Assembly: GCA_002831545.1 (NCBI GenBank)
Contig: CP025095.1
Span: 620,001-684,000, forward strand
From: Streptococcus suis
GTDB taxonomy: Bacteria > Bacillota > Bacilli > Lactobacillales > Streptococcaceae
Length of the DNA: 64,000 nt
Direction: 5' to 3'
Positions 16,658 through 24,558 of this stretch are shown here, piece after piece. Below the pieces are notes generated by a model that worked only from the letters and a program-made list of their open reading frames with translations, was not told where the DNA came from and ran no database searches. Numbering within the stretch: position 1 is the first letter of the stretch; each line of letters opens with the position of its first letter. Position numbers and translations under genes: made by a program.

Positions 16658-17347
16658 ATGAAATTTGGAATTATCGCAGCCATGCCTCAGGAATTAAAGA
16701 TTTTGGTTGAGCATCTACAAGATGCAACTGAAACCGATGTCTTGGGTCGAACTTACTATCAGGGACGAATCGGTCAACATGAAGTCGTTCTTGTTCAGTC
16801 AGGTATCGGTAAGGTTATGTCAGCTATGTCCGTGGCTGTTTTGGCAGATCGTTTTTCGGTTGATGTCATTGTCAATACAGGTTCGGCAGGAGCTGTTGCT
16901 GATGGTATTGCCATCGGTGATGTGGTTGTAGCGAATCAATTGGCTTACCACGATGTGGATGTGACGGCTTTCGGCTATTCTTACGGGCAAATGGCAGGGC
17001 AGGAATTGTATTATCCAGCCGACCAAGTCTTGTTAGAACAGCTAAGAACCGTTTTAGCAGAGCAGGAAATGATTGGTCATGTGGGTCTGATTGTGACAGG
17101 TGACAGTTTTATCGCAGGTCAGGAGAGAATTGCTACGATCAAAACTCATTTTCCAGAAGTCCTTGCCGTAGAGATGGAAGGAGCAGCTATCGCTCAAGCA
17201 GCTGTCAATACAGGTAAGCCATTCTTGGTTATCCGTGCCATGAGTGACACAGCTCAGGGAGATGCCAATATCACCTTTGATGAATTTATCATTCAAGCAG
17301 GAGAACGTTCTGCCCAGATCCTGATTGCCTTTCTGGAGAAAAATTAA
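16658..17347 (+). CDS. mtnN: 5'-methylthioadenosine/S-adenosylhomocysteine nucleosidase
   Basis: The 229-residue enzyme (Pfs) cleaves methylthioadenosine and S-adenosylhomocysteine, recycling by-products of methylation and supplying the LuxS pathway. Visible are the N-terminal GIIAAMPQE, the phosphate-site NTGSAGAV, the substrate-binding VEMEGAAIAQ glutamate and the catalytic Asp in MSDTAQ. ATG 16658 follows AGGAGAAG; an upstream in-frame start overlaps macP and lacks a ribosome site. It is the last gene of the glmU operon, before a hairpin at 17383. Confidence 0.95.
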   Translation: MKFGIIAAMPQELKILVEHLQDATETDVLGRTYYQGRIGQHEVVLVQSGIGKVMSAMSVAVLADRFSVDVIVNTGSAGAVADGIAIGDVVVANQLAYHDVDVTAFGYSYGQMAGQELYYPADQVLLEQLRTVLAEQEMIGHVGLIVTGDSFIAGQERIATIKTHFPEVLAVEMEGAAIAQAAVNTGKPFLVIRAMSDTAQGDANITFDEFIIQAGERSAQILIAFLEKN

Positions 17348-17382
17348 GCAGATTTTGACAACAATACATTGAAATAGGATGG

Positions 17383-17409
17383 CAGTAGCAAAAAGTTGTT
17401 ACTGTTTTT
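17383..17409 (+). terminator. Terminator of the glmU-mtnN operon
   Basis: CAGTAGCAA pairs with TTGTTACTG (one G-U pair) around AAAG, followed by TTTTT. Confidence 0.75.
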
Positions 17410-17482
17410 CTTATGCAGTAATTTGAGCCCGATATTATAAGGTTTCAGCCATCTGTCCCCATACAATTTCTGATAAGAGTTA

Positions 17483-17511
17483 TTGAAAAGCTCGTGAAAA
17501 TACTTTACAAT
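17483..17511 (+). promoter_or_regulatory. Promoter of the pyridoxal kinase operon
   Basis: TTGAAA, 17 nt, TACAAT, 33 nt before the ATG at 17544. No riboswitch fold was recognised in the 196-nt gap. Confidence 0.6.
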
Positions 17512-17543
17512 TTTGTTTAAGAAAAATAATTTAGGAGGTTGTT

Positions 17544-18392
17544 ATGGTTCAGCGATTATTGCTTGCAAATGATTTGCCTGGTGTGGGTAAGGTTGCCCTA
17601 GCCACTAGCATCCCAATTGCAGCAGCCTGTCAGGTAGAAACGATTCTTTTACCAACGGTACTACTTTCTTCTCATACGGGTGGTTTTCCAGATGTTGTCG
17701 TTGAAGATATGACTGACTTGAATCGAGCCTATTTTGAACAGTGGAAGAACTTGAATTTGGAGTTGGCAGGCATCTTGTCTGGCTACTGTAGAAATCCTCA
17801 GCAACTAAGTCAATTGGCTATGTATGCTAAACAAACAGAGACACCATTGATTGTTGATCCGGTCATGGGGGATGGAGGCAAGTTGTATACAGGTTTCACC
17901 CCTACCTATGTAGAAGCCATGAAAGAGTTGATCCAGTCGGCCAAGCTCATTCTTCCCAATGTAACAGAGGCAGCTTTTTTGACAGGGAGGGATTATTTGG
18001 GAGCTTGCTACGATAGGGCGGCTATTGAGTACTTACTGGAAGCTTTAGCAGAGCAGGTATCTGCAGATATTGTACTGACAGGGATTTCCTTTGATGATAG
18101 CCAAATAGGTGTAGCCTATTTTCAGCAGGAAACAGGGGAAATAACTACCTATATGTCTAAAAAATATCCAGCAAATTTCTTTGGAACAGGTGACATTCTA
18201 TCTACCTTGTTGGCTGTAGCAACCACCCAACAAATCAATCTCCATCAAGCTATCCCTCTAGCTTTAGATTTTATCGACAAGAGTTTAGAGCGTACCCTTG
18301 CTTTGGATAGAGACTTGAAATTTGGGATTTCCTTTGAACCTTTTCTAGCAGAATTACAGCAGGCATTTCAAACATTAAAGGAGAAATTATGA
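17544..18392 (+). CDS. Pyridoxal/pyridoxamine kinase (ribokinase-like)
   Basis: The 282-residue kinase has the PdxK/PdxY fold: LLANDLPGVGKVALATSIP at the start, LLSSHTGGF in the substrate region, the DPVMGDGGKLYTG loop and the anion-hole/catalytic GTGD in NFFGTGDILSTLL. It should phosphorylate pyridoxal, pyridoxamine or pyridoxine to the PLP series. Coupling to an ECF S component (overlap of 4 nt) fits vitamer uptake and trapping. AGGAGG stands 8 nt upstream. ThiD-type HMP kinase is the main alternative. Confidence 0.82.
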   Translation: MVQRLLLANDLPGVGKVALATSIPIAAACQVETILLPTVLLSSHTGGFPDVVVEDMTDLNRAYFEQWKNLNLELAGILSGYCRNPQQLSQLAMYAKQTETPLIVDPVMGDGGKLYTGFTPTYVEAMKELIQSAKLILPNVTEAAFLTGRDYLGACYDRAAIEYLLEALAEQVSADIVLTGISFDDSQIGVAYFQQETGEITTYMSKKYPANFFGTGDILSTLLAVATTQQINLHQAIPLALDFIDKSLERTLALDRDLKFGISFEPFLAELQQAFQTLKEKL

Positions 18393-18934
18393 AACAGAGT
18401 CAATTGCGTCAATTAACAGAAATTAGCCTATTTGCAGCCCTTATTTGTGTGGTTGTCTTCTTTATTCGTATTCCTTTTGGGAGTCAATTTGTCCATCTAG
18501 GCAATGCTCTGGTGGTAGTAGGAGTATTGATCTTTGGTGCCCAAAAAGGAGCGCTGGCAGCCTCACTCGGTCTAGGCATCTTCGATTTACTGTCGGGATA
18601 TGCTTCTGTTGCTTGGATTACCATTCTAGAATCACTCATTGTCTGTTTTGTCCTCCACCTATTTTATGAGAAATTCCTACAGGCAAACGATAGTCTATCA
18701 AATATTATGTTGGTTGGGATAGTTGCAGCCCTCACAAAAATTATCTTGAACCTATTGAAGTATACATTGACGGGTAGTTTAGTCGGAGGGTTAACCTTCT
18801 CAGCTTCCTTCCTCGCAGCTTTGGGTAGAATCTTAGGAACCTATGGCACTGCAATTACGACCATCATTGCTGTACCAATCCTCTATCAAGTATTCAAGGG
18901 TTTATATAATGGAAAACAAGGAAAGCAATTGTAA
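18389..18934 (+). CDS. ECF transporter S component, probably for a vitamin B6 compound
   Basis: The 181-residue integral membrane protein has five to six helices and the small-residue-rich helix GAQKGALAASLGLGIFDLLSG typical of ECF S components, with a charged RQLTEISLFAAL start. S components bind the vitamin and dock to a shared EcfAAT energising module encoded elsewhere. Its start overlaps the kinase stop (ATGA), so pyridoxine-type specificity (PdxU-like) is inferred from the neighbour rather than from residues. Confidence 0.75.
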   Translation: MKQSQLRQLTEISLFAALICVVVFFIRIPFGSQFVHLGNALVVVGVLIFGAQKGALAASLGLGIFDLLSGYASVAWITILESLIVCFVLHLFYEKFLQANDSLSNIMLVGIVAALTKIILNLLKYTLTGSLVGGLTFSASFLAALGRILGTYGTAITTIIAVPILYQVFKGLYNGKQGKQL

Positions 18935-18935
18935 T

Positions 18936-18977
18936 AAAAAATGAAAACTTGAGGAAATTCTCAAGTTTTCATTTTTT
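18936..18977. terminator. Strong bidirectional terminator
   Basis: A perfect 18-bp stem (AAAAAATGAAAACTTGAG and its complement) around GAAATT serves the ECF gene on the plus strand and the cyclophilin gene on the minus strand. Confidence 0.9.
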
Positions 18978-18988
18978 ATTGGTCTGAC

Positions 18989-19792
18989 CTAGTTAGTGTA
19001 GTCTTTAATGATCTCAATAGACTCAATTTTTACATCTGTTTTAGGTTTATCGCTATTGTCTGTTTCGACTGAAGCGATTTTATCCACGATGTCCATCCCT
19101 TCAATGACTTGACCAAATACGGTATGCTTGCCATCTAAGTTTGGATTGCCTCCGTTTTTATAAGCGTCAATGATTTTACCAGGATAGCTAGAACTAGAGA
19201 GTTGGCTAGACATGTCTGTTGTATTTTGATTGATGAAAAACTGACTTCCATTTGTTCCCGCGCCAGCATTTGCCATAGAAAGTGAGCCACGAATGTTATA
19301 AAGGAAAGCTGAAATCTCGTCTTTAAAACCATTCCCAGCATCGATAGTAGTATCTTTTCCGGCCCAGATAGACTCTCCACCAGTACCATTTCCAAGAGGA
19401 TCGCCACCTTGAATCATGAAATCCTTAATGACACGATGGAAGATCGTTCCATTATAGTATCCTTCCTTCGCATGAGTCAGAAAGTTTTCTACAGTTAGTG
19501 GTGCTTGCTCGGGGAAGAGTTTTATAGTGATATCGCCTTCGGTTGTTTTTATTTTAACAGCAGCCTCATTTTCACCAATTTCATTAGAAAGTTGAGGGAA
19601 TGTAGCTTTGGGATTGTTAATGGCGTATGCCAAATCTTTGGCATATTGGCTAGAAGCAGTTGTATCAGCTGTCGTAGTCGAGCTTGGACTAGAACTAGAT
19701 GCTGTAGAAGATGAGCTATTAGCTGTCGAGTTGTTTGTGCAGGCAGTTAGCAAGATGCTCGAAGCTAGAGCAAGAGCTAGTATTTTTTTCAT
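18989..19792 (-). CDS. slrA: Cyclophilin-type peptidyl-prolyl isomerase lipoprotein, SlrA-like
   Basis: The 267-residue protein starts with a lipoprotein signal peptide whose lipobox is LTAC (Cys18), then a Ser/Thr-rich tether, then a cyclophilin domain (about residues 75-267). The domain shows the active-site [40 protein letters not shown] and the carboxy-terminal [14 protein letters not shown]. It is a surface-anchored foldase that isomerises X-Pro bonds. Length equals pneumococcal SlrA, which is linked to colonisation. It is encoded alone between a bidirectional terminator and a divergent DUF2500 gene. Confidence 0.88.
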   Translation of the reverse strand: MKKILALALASSILLTACTNNSTANSSSSTASSSSPSSTTTADTTASSQYAKDLAYAINNPKATFPQLSNEIGENEAAVKIKTTEGDITIKLFPEQAPLTVENFLTHAKEGYYNGTIFHRVIKDFMIQGGDPLGNGTGGESIWAGKDTTIDAGNGFKDEISAFLYNIRGSLSMANAGAGTNGSQFFINQNTTDMSSQLSSSSYPGKIIDAYKNGGNPNLDGKHTVFGQVIEGMDIVDKIASVETDNSDKPKTDVKIESIEIIKDYTN

Positions 19793-19931
19793 TGAAAATC
19801 CTTTCTTGTCTTGTTGAAAATTATGCTCATTCTACCATGAAATATGGATTTTTTCAATTTTTATCTAGTATAAAAAGCGTATCTAAAACAATAATATGAT
19901 ATACTATATTTACAGATACAAAAGGAGAATA

Positions 19932-20288
19932 ATGATGTTTGAGAACTTGTTTGCCCCAGATGGAAGCCTAGTATGGCATACGGTCCTTTTCTACAGTTTT
20001 TCCGCGATCATATTAGCGACGGTTTGTTTCCATATTATTAAAAATTTTATGGAATGGCACCACAACAATCGGGCGCCCAAAGAATCTTGCAAGGCTAAGC
20101 TTGTCTCTAAACGAACCCATGTTTTTGGTAACGAAGTAGCACGAACCAATTATTATGTAACGTTTGAATGGGAGGGAAAACGGCAGGAATTTCGCCTTCG
20201 TTCAGATGAATATGCCCTTTTAGCAGAGGGAGATGTAGGCACCCTGCATTTTCAAGGGACTCGTTTCCTAGGTTTTGAACGGCTCTAA
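19932..20288 (+). CDS. DUF2500 family membrane protein
   Basis: The 118-residue protein (MMFENLFAPDG start) has one N-terminal membrane helix (about residues 14-38) and a small beta-rich domain with AKLVSKRTHV, YYVTFEWEGKRQEFRL and the end GDVGTLHFQGTRFLGFERL, typical of DUF2500. Function is unknown. AAAGGAG precedes two consecutive ATG codons (19932, 19935), either of which may be used. The stop codon is in the loop of its terminator. Confidence 0.75.
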   Translation: MMFENLFAPDGSLVWHTVLFYSFSAIILATVCFHIIKNFMEWHHNNRAPKESCKAKLVSKRTHVFGNEVARTNYYVTFEWEGKRQEFRLRSDEYALLAEGDVGTLHFQGTRFLGFERL

Positions 20289-20299
20289 GAGTCGTTTTT
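20278..20299 (+). terminator. Terminator overlapping the DUF2500 stop codon
   Basis: AACGGCTC pairs with GAGTCGTT (one G-U) with the TAA as the three-base loop, followed by TTTC. Confidence 0.7.
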
Positions 20300-20301
20300 C
20301 T

Positions 20302-20330
20302 TTGGAGAATATCCCTATCTAGTATATAAT
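20302..20330 (+). promoter_or_regulatory. Promoter of the VOC protein gene
   Basis: TTGGAG, 17 nt, TATAAT. Confidence 0.6.
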
Positions 20331-20372
20331 GGTTTGAACACATGTTCGTACAACGCAAAAGAGGTATTTAAG

Positions 20373-20750
20373 ATGATTCAATCAATCGGACAAGTTATGT
20401 TATATGTGAATGATATTGAGGCTTCAGCTCAATTTTGGAAAGAGAAAATGGGATTTGAACGTGTAGAAAAACAAGTGCAAGGCCCCCAAACTTCTTACAT
20501 TATTGCACCTAAATCAGACAGTGAGGTACAATTTGTACTTCATGATAAGGCAGAGGTTGCTGAAATGGAGCCAGAATTAAACTTAGGTACACCATCAATC
20601 TTAATGACATCAGTAGATGTAGCCAAAACTTACGAAGAACTTGTTGAACGTGGTGTCACAACGAATCCAGTCATGGACCTTGGTTTCATGAAGGTAATTA
20701 GCTTTGCAGACAATGATGGAAATTATTACGCAATTCGTGAGGTAAAGTAA
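20373..20750 (+). CDS. VOC (glyoxalase/bleomycin resistance) superfamily protein
   Basis: The 125-residue protein is a single glyoxalase-fold unit: QVMLYVNDIEASAQFWKEKM at the start, FVLHDKAEV in the middle and ISFADNDGNYYAIREV at the end. The N-terminal metal ligand position carries Gln and the C-terminal one a Tyr/Ile-rich segment, so metal-dependent lyase activity is doubtful; ligand binding is plausible. ATG 20373 follows GAGGTATTTAAG; an upstream in-frame ATG has no ribosome site. The next gene follows without spacing. Confidence 0.8.
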   Translation: MIQSIGQVMLYVNDIEASAQFWKEKMGFERVEKQVQGPQTSYIIAPKSDSEVQFVLHDKAEVAEMEPELNLGTPSILMTSVDVAKTYEELVERGVTTNPVMDLGFMKVISFADNDGNYYAIREVK

Positions 20751-21296
20751 ATGTCACTCCAGAATCGTGTTGAAGAAATGTATAAAGACCACGAGGTCAA
20801 ACCCTATATTTCCCCCGAGCGTGACTTGGCAGCCTGGCTTTTGGAGGCCAAGCCTGTTCCCAAACGCAATATGGTTCGGCTAGAAGAAGGAATTTTGCCG
20901 GGAGATATTATTTTGCTATGGCGGATTAGCCTGGGTTCTTTTGAAACGACGACACCCTACTCCAAGTACTTTGAGTACATGTATGGTATCAATGGTCCTG
21001 CTCACATGGAGCAGTTGATCGCGGACGGTTATGCCTACGTCGAAACCGCTTTTGATTCATTGGATCATATCACCTCGACTGCCAAGAAAAATATCCTCAA
21101 AGCAGAGGGTGTGACAGGCCTGTCTAAGATGAAGGCGGCAGACCTCGACACTGCCCTCAAGGACAACTTGACAGAAGAAAAGCTGGCTCCATACTTTACT
21201 GTCCGTGGCTATGCCCTGACGGAAAAAGGCAGAGCTGTACTCGATAATCACCCAGAAGTGCTTGCAAAACACCCAATGAAGAAGATGTACAAGTAA
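20751..21296 (+). CDS. Conserved protein of unknown function
   Basis: The 181-residue cytoplasmic protein starts MSLQNRVEEMYKDHEV directly at the base after the VOC stop codon, implying translational coupling. A helical stretch AEGVTGLSKMKAADLDTALK in the second half resembles SAP-like or rho-N-like helix-extended-helix units, followed by a carboxy-terminal segment ending HPMKKMYK. No catalytic motif, signal or membrane segment is seen, and I do not recognise a characterised family. Confidence 0.65.
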   Translation: MSLQNRVEEMYKDHEVKPYISPERDLAAWLLEAKPVPKRNMVRLEEGILPGDIILLWRISLGSFETTTPYSKYFEYMYGINGPAHMEQLIADGYAYVETAFDSLDHITSTAKKNILKAEGVTGLSKMKAADLDTALKDNLTEEKLAPYFTVRGYALTEKGRAVLDNHPEVLAKHPMKKMYK

Positions 21297-21318
21297 AATA
21301 GAAAAGCTTTTGGAACGG

Positions 21319-21359
21319 CACCCAAAAGTTGGAATCATTCTAGCTTTTTGGGTGTTTTT
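21319..21359 (+). terminator. Terminator before the sus locus
   Basis: CACCCAAAA and TTTTGGGTG form a 9-bp stem followed by TTTTT. Confidence 0.75.
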
Positions 21360-21382
21360 ATGTGCTAACAAGTCAATTTTTC

Positions 21383-21411
21383 TTGACAGAAAACGCTATC
21401 AATGATATTCT
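21383..21411 (+). promoter_or_regulatory. susR promoter with embedded cre-like site
   Basis: TTGACA, 17 nt, TATTCT. AGAAAACGCTATCA (21388-21401), between the two hexamers, matches the catabolite-responsive element pattern TGWAANCGNTNWCA at 13 of 14 positions, implying repression by CcpA on preferred sugars. Confidence 0.7.
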
Positions 21412-21422
21412 AGTGTAAATTA

Positions 21423-21436
21423 TTGAAACGTTTCAA
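21423..21436. promoter_or_regulatory. Palindromic operator upstream of susR
   Basis: TTGAAACGTTTCAA is a perfect 14-bp palindrome of LacI/GalR type, 17 nt before the susR ATG and just downstream of the promoter. The same core recurs twice before susT1. Confidence 0.8.
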
Positions 21437-21452
21437 AAGAAAGGGGTAAACC

Positions 21453-22439
21453 ATGGAAGAGCAAAAATCAATCACCATGAAAGATGTTGCGCGGGTTGCT
21501 GGTGTAAGCGTTGGGACTGTATCAAGAGTTATCAACAATGAGCCAGGTATTAAGGAAAGTACGCTTGAAAAAGTCAAAGCAGCCATCAAGGAATTGAATT
21601 ACATCCCAGATGTCTATGCTCGTGGCATGAAGAAGAACAAGACAGAAACCATTGCCTTGATTATTCCGACAGTTTGGCATCCTTTTTTTGGAGAATTTGC
21701 CTACCATGTCGAAGTAGCCCTGAGCAAGAAGAACTACAAACTCTTGCTTTGCAATATCTCAGGCCCTAAGCGGGAACTAGACTATCTAACAATGCTACAA
21801 CAAAATAAGGTGGACGGCATTATCGCCATCACCTATAGTCCAATTGATGATTACCTATCGTCCAATATCCCCTTTGTCAGTATCGACCGCACCTATGAAA
21901 ACAAGGCCATTGCCTGTGTCAGCTCGGACAACCAAGCTGGTGCGGAGCTGGCAGCGGACATCTTGATTGAAAAAGGTGGTAGCCAATTTGCCTTTATTGG
22001 TGGGCACAATAAAACAATCAACGAAACCAAGAAGCGTAGATTGTATTTTGAAAAGCGAATTTTAGAGGCAGGTTTTCCTTGTCATGTCTTGGACTTGGAA
22101 GAGCCATATGATGACTTTGTCGGTCAAGTCGAAGAGTTTCTAATTTACAATCCACAGGTTGACGCTATTTTCACCATCAATGATTTTACTGCCCTAGACA
22201 CACTTGCTGTTTTGGAAAAACTGGGACGACGGGTTCCAGAAGATGTGCAGGTGATTGGCTATGATGGTATTCAGTTGGCAAGTGAACGCTCTCTAGAACT
22301 TTCCACCATTCGTCAACCGTTAGAAAGAATGGCTCAAGAAGCAGTGGCTTGTTTGATTGATATCATTGATAGAAAAGGGCAACCACAACAAATCACCTTG
22401 CCGATTTCCTATGTTGAAGGAAAAACGACAAAAAATTGA
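21453..22439 (+). CDS. susR: LacI family repressor of the sucrose operon
   Basis: The 328-residue regulator has the N-terminal HTH and hinge helix (TMKDVARVAGVSVGTVSRVI) and a periplasmic-binding-type effector domain with IALIIPTVWHPFFGEF, DGIIAITYSP and VQVIGYDGIQLASE. It probably binds the TTGAAACGTTTCAA palindromes at 21423, 22520 and 22570, controlling itself and the transporter genes in response to sucrose or a fructan derivative. The order regulator-permease-permease-binding protein-GH32 hydrolase equals the pneumococcal sus locus, hence the symbol. Confidence 0.85.
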   Translation: MEEQKSITMKDVARVAGVSVGTVSRVINNEPGIKESTLEKVKAAIKELNYIPDVYARGMKKNKTETIALIIPTVWHPFFGEFAYHVEVALSKKNYKLLLCNISGPKRELDYLTMLQQNKVDGIIAITYSPIDDYLSSNIPFVSIDRTYENKAIACVSSDNQAGAELAADILIEKGGSQFAFIGGHNKTINETKKRRLYFEKRILEAGFPCHVLDLEEPYDDFVGQVEEFLIYNPQVDAIFTINDFTALDTLAVLEKLGRRVPEDVQVIGYDGIQLASERSLELSTIRQPLERMAQEAVACLIDIIDRKGQPQQITLPISYVEGKTTKN

Positions 22440-22448
22440 AAATAGGGG

Positions 22449-22477
22449 TTGACAGAAAACGGTTACAATGGTAAAAT
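22449..22477 (+). promoter_or_regulatory. susT1 promoter with embedded cre-like site
   Basis: TTGACA, 17 nt, TAAAAT. AGAAAACGGTTACA (22454-22467) matches the cre pattern at 13 of 14 positions and lies between the hexamers. The first 13 bases equal those of the susR promoter (TTGACAGAAAACG). Confidence 0.7.
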
Positions 22478-22519
22478 AAAATCATCAATAAACAGTTGGT
22501 TTTATTTTTACAAGAAAAA

Positions 22520-22531
22520 TGAAACGTTTCA
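22520..22531. promoter_or_regulatory. Palindromic operator O1 of susT1
   Basis: TGAAACGTTTCA, perfect 12-bp palindrome, downstream of the promoter and 50 bp before the second palindrome. Confidence 0.8.
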
Positions 22532-22569
22532 AAAAACGGAGGGTTAGACCTCTTTCTAAAATCAATAAA

Positions 22570-22585
22570 TTTGAAACGTTTCAAA
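22570..22585. promoter_or_regulatory. Palindromic operator O2 of susT1
   Basis: TTTGAAACGTTTCAAA, perfect 16-bp palindrome whose right end runs into the AAAAAGGAG ribosome site of susT1. The 50-bp distance to O1 is nearly five helical turns, suited to cooperative or looped binding. Confidence 0.8.
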
Positions 22586-22596
22586 AAGGAGTTCTT

Positions 22597-23517
22597 ATGA
22601 AAACATCAAAACTGCAACAAGCTAGTCTATTCGATAGAATCAAGCAACAGAAACTCTTGTTACTGATGTTACTACCAGGCTTGGTCTTGACTTTCATCTT
22701 CCGTTACATTCCTATGTACGGAGTACTGATTGCCTTTAAAGACTACAATCCCTTAAAAGGGGTGCTTGGTAGCGAGTGGATTGGGTTTGAAGAGTTTACC
22801 AAGTTTCTCTCTTCTCCAAATTTCGGCACCTTGCTTGCCAACACCTTGAAATTGAGTGTCTACGGTCTACTACTAGGATTTCTCCCACCCATTATTTTGG
22901 CCATCATGCTCAACCAACTATTGAGCGATAAGGCTAAAAAACGGATTCAGTTGGTGCTCTACGCTCCAAACTTTATCTCGGTCGTAGTCATTGTCGGTAT
23001 GATTTTCCTCTTCTTCTCAGTAGGAGGACCGGTCAACTCTATTCTAGGTATGTTTGGCATTGAAGCAAACTTCCTGACAGACCCAGACTTCTTCAGACCG
23101 CTCTATATTCTCAGTGGTATTTGGCAGGGAATGGGCTGGGCATCAACACTCTACACGGCTACCTTAGTCAATGTCGATCCGGCCTTGATTGAAGCAGCGA
23201 AACTGGATGGTGCCAATATCTTCCAACGTATCTGGCATATTGACTTGCCAGCACTAAAACCAGTTATGGTCATTCAGTTTATCTTAGCAGCTGGGGGCAT
23301 CATGAACGTTGGCTATGAAAAAGCCTTCCTGATGCAGACCTCCCTCAACCTAACTAGTTCTGAAATCATTTCAACCTATGTCTATAAAATCGGTTTGGTG
23401 TCAGGTGACTACTCTTACTCAACAGCGGTTGGCTTATTTAACGCACTTATCAATATTATCCTGCTGATTGCAGTTAATAAGATTGTCAAACGCATCAATG
23501 ATGGACAAGGCTTATAG
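22597..23517 (+). CDS. susT1: Sugar ABC transporter permease (LplB/SusT1-type)
   Basis: The 306-residue permease has six membrane helices and the EAA loop EAAKLDGANIFQRIWHIDLP that docks to the ATPase. ATG 22597 follows AAAAAGGAG; an in-frame ATG at 22519 would translate through both operators and is unlikely. With SusT2 it forms the channel for sucrose or fructo-oligosaccharide uptake. No ATPase gene lies in the locus, so a shared one (MsmK in relatives) is expected. Confidence 0.87.
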   Translation: MKTSKLQQASLFDRIKQQKLLLLMLLPGLVLTFIFRYIPMYGVLIAFKDYNPLKGVLGSEWIGFEEFTKFLSSPNFGTLLANTLKLSVYGLLLGFLPPIILAIMLNQLLSDKAKKRIQLVLYAPNFISVVVIVGMIFLFFSVGGPVNSILGMFGIEANFLTDPDFFRPLYILSGIWQGMGWASTLYTATLVNVDPALIEAAKLDGANIFQRIWHIDLPALKPVMVIQFILAAGGIMNVGYEKAFLMQTSLNLTSSEIISTYVYKIGLVSGDYSYSTAVGLFNALINIILLIAVNKIVKRINDGQGL

Positions 23518-23526
23518 GAGGTTCGT

Positions 23527-24414
23527 ATGAATACACAAATGTACACAAAATTTGACAAGCGAATGCTGGTTGTCAATAAAATCTTGCTGGCATTTCTTGT
23601 TCTCATAACAGTTGTGCCTATGGTCTATATCTTAGTCGCTTCCTTTATGGATCCGCAGGCCTTGGTCAGCAAGGGAATTAGCTTTGATCCAAAGGATTGG
23701 ACAGTAGAAGGTTACCAACGGGTATTTTCAGATAAATCCATCCTACGCGGATTTTTCAACTCCCTCTTTTATTCCTTCTCCTTTGCCTTTGTGACAGTGG
23801 CTATCTCAGTCATGACTGCCTATCCACTCTCGAAAAAAGATTTAGTGGGAAAAAAATGGATCAATGCTTTCCTAGTATTCACCATGTTCTTCGGTGGTGG
23901 ACTTGTTCCGACTTATCTCTTGGTTAAAGATTTGGGAATGTTGAACACTGTCTGGGCCATTATTATCCCTGGTGCGGTCAATGTTTGGAATATCATCTTG
24001 GCACGAACCTATTTCCAAGGCTTGCCAGATGAGTTGGTAGAAGCAGCCGTTATGGACGGTGCCAATGAATTTCAGATTTTCTGGAAAATCATGATTCCAC
24101 TAGCTAAGCCAATCATGTTTGTGCTCTTCCTCTATGCCTTTGTCGGTCAATGGAATTCTTACTTTGATGCCATGATTTACATCAAGAATCCAGACTTGGA
24201 GCCACTCCAACTAGTACTTCGTAAAATCCTCATTCAGAGCGAGCCTGCTAAGGACATGATTGGTGCCCAGGCAGCCATGAATGAAATGAAACGAATCGCA
24301 GAAATGATTAAGTATGCGACCATTGTCATCTCTAGCTTGCCACTCATTGTCATGTATCCATTCTTCCAGAAATACTTTGATAAGGGTATTATGGCTGGTT
24401 CATTAAAAGGTTAA
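23527..24414 (+). CDS. susT2: Sugar ABC transporter permease (SusT2-type)
   Basis: The 295-residue partner permease has six helices, the FFGGGLVPTYLLVKDLGML segment common in YtcP/LplC proteins and the EAA loop EAAVMDGANEFQIFWKIMIP. It begins 9 nt after susT1 behind AGGAGG. A dispersed repeat with terminal complementarity follows before susX and could attenuate or stabilise the mRNA so that the binding protein is made at a different level (inference). Confidence 0.87.
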   Translation: MNTQMYTKFDKRMLVVNKILLAFLVLITVVPMVYILVASFMDPQALVSKGISFDPKDWTVEGYQRVFSDKSILRGFFNSLFYSFSFAFVTVAISVMTAYPLSKKDLVGKKWINAFLVFTMFFGGGLVPTYLLVKDLGMLNTVWAIIIPGAVNVWNIILARTYFQGLPDELVEAAVMDGANEFQIFWKIMIPLAKPIMFVLFLYAFVGQWNSYFDAMIYIKNPDLEPLQLVLRKILIQSEPAKDMIGAQAAMNEMKRIAEMIKYATIVISSLPLIVMYPFFQKYFDKGIMAGSLKG

Positions 24415-24417
24415 TAA

Positions 24418-24526
24418 ATATCTTTCATTTTCTCTTTTCTTACGTCGTTAACTCACTTTGCCGTACCTCAGTACAGCCTTCAGTTCGTTGCCTAGTAATA
24501 AAAGGAAACTGAAAGATATTCTAAAA
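24418..24526 (+). repeat. Dispersed hairpin repeat, copy A (related to 54432-54539)
   Basis: The ends are complementary (left arm around ATCTTTCATTTTC, right arm around GAAACTGAAAGAT). The interior holds TCGTTAACTC, CTTTGCC, GTACCTCAGTAC and CGTTGCCTAGT. A same-orientation relative separates pyrH and frr. This resembles the small hairpin repeats scattered through streptococcal genomes. It fills the gap between susT2 and susX. Confidence 0.7.
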
Positions 24527-24558
24527 AATCAATTTACAAATACAGGAGGTTGTTTCTG

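Noticed and set aside
17348..17543. Possible riboswitch before the pyridoxal kinase gene
   Set aside because: The gap holds a terminator for the previous operon and a promoter 33 nt from the ATG, leaving no room for an aptamer in the transcript.
22519..22596. Upstream in-frame start for susT1
   Set aside because: It would translate through two operators and the ribosome site; ATG 22597 has a proper Shine-Dalgarno and a normal N-terminus.
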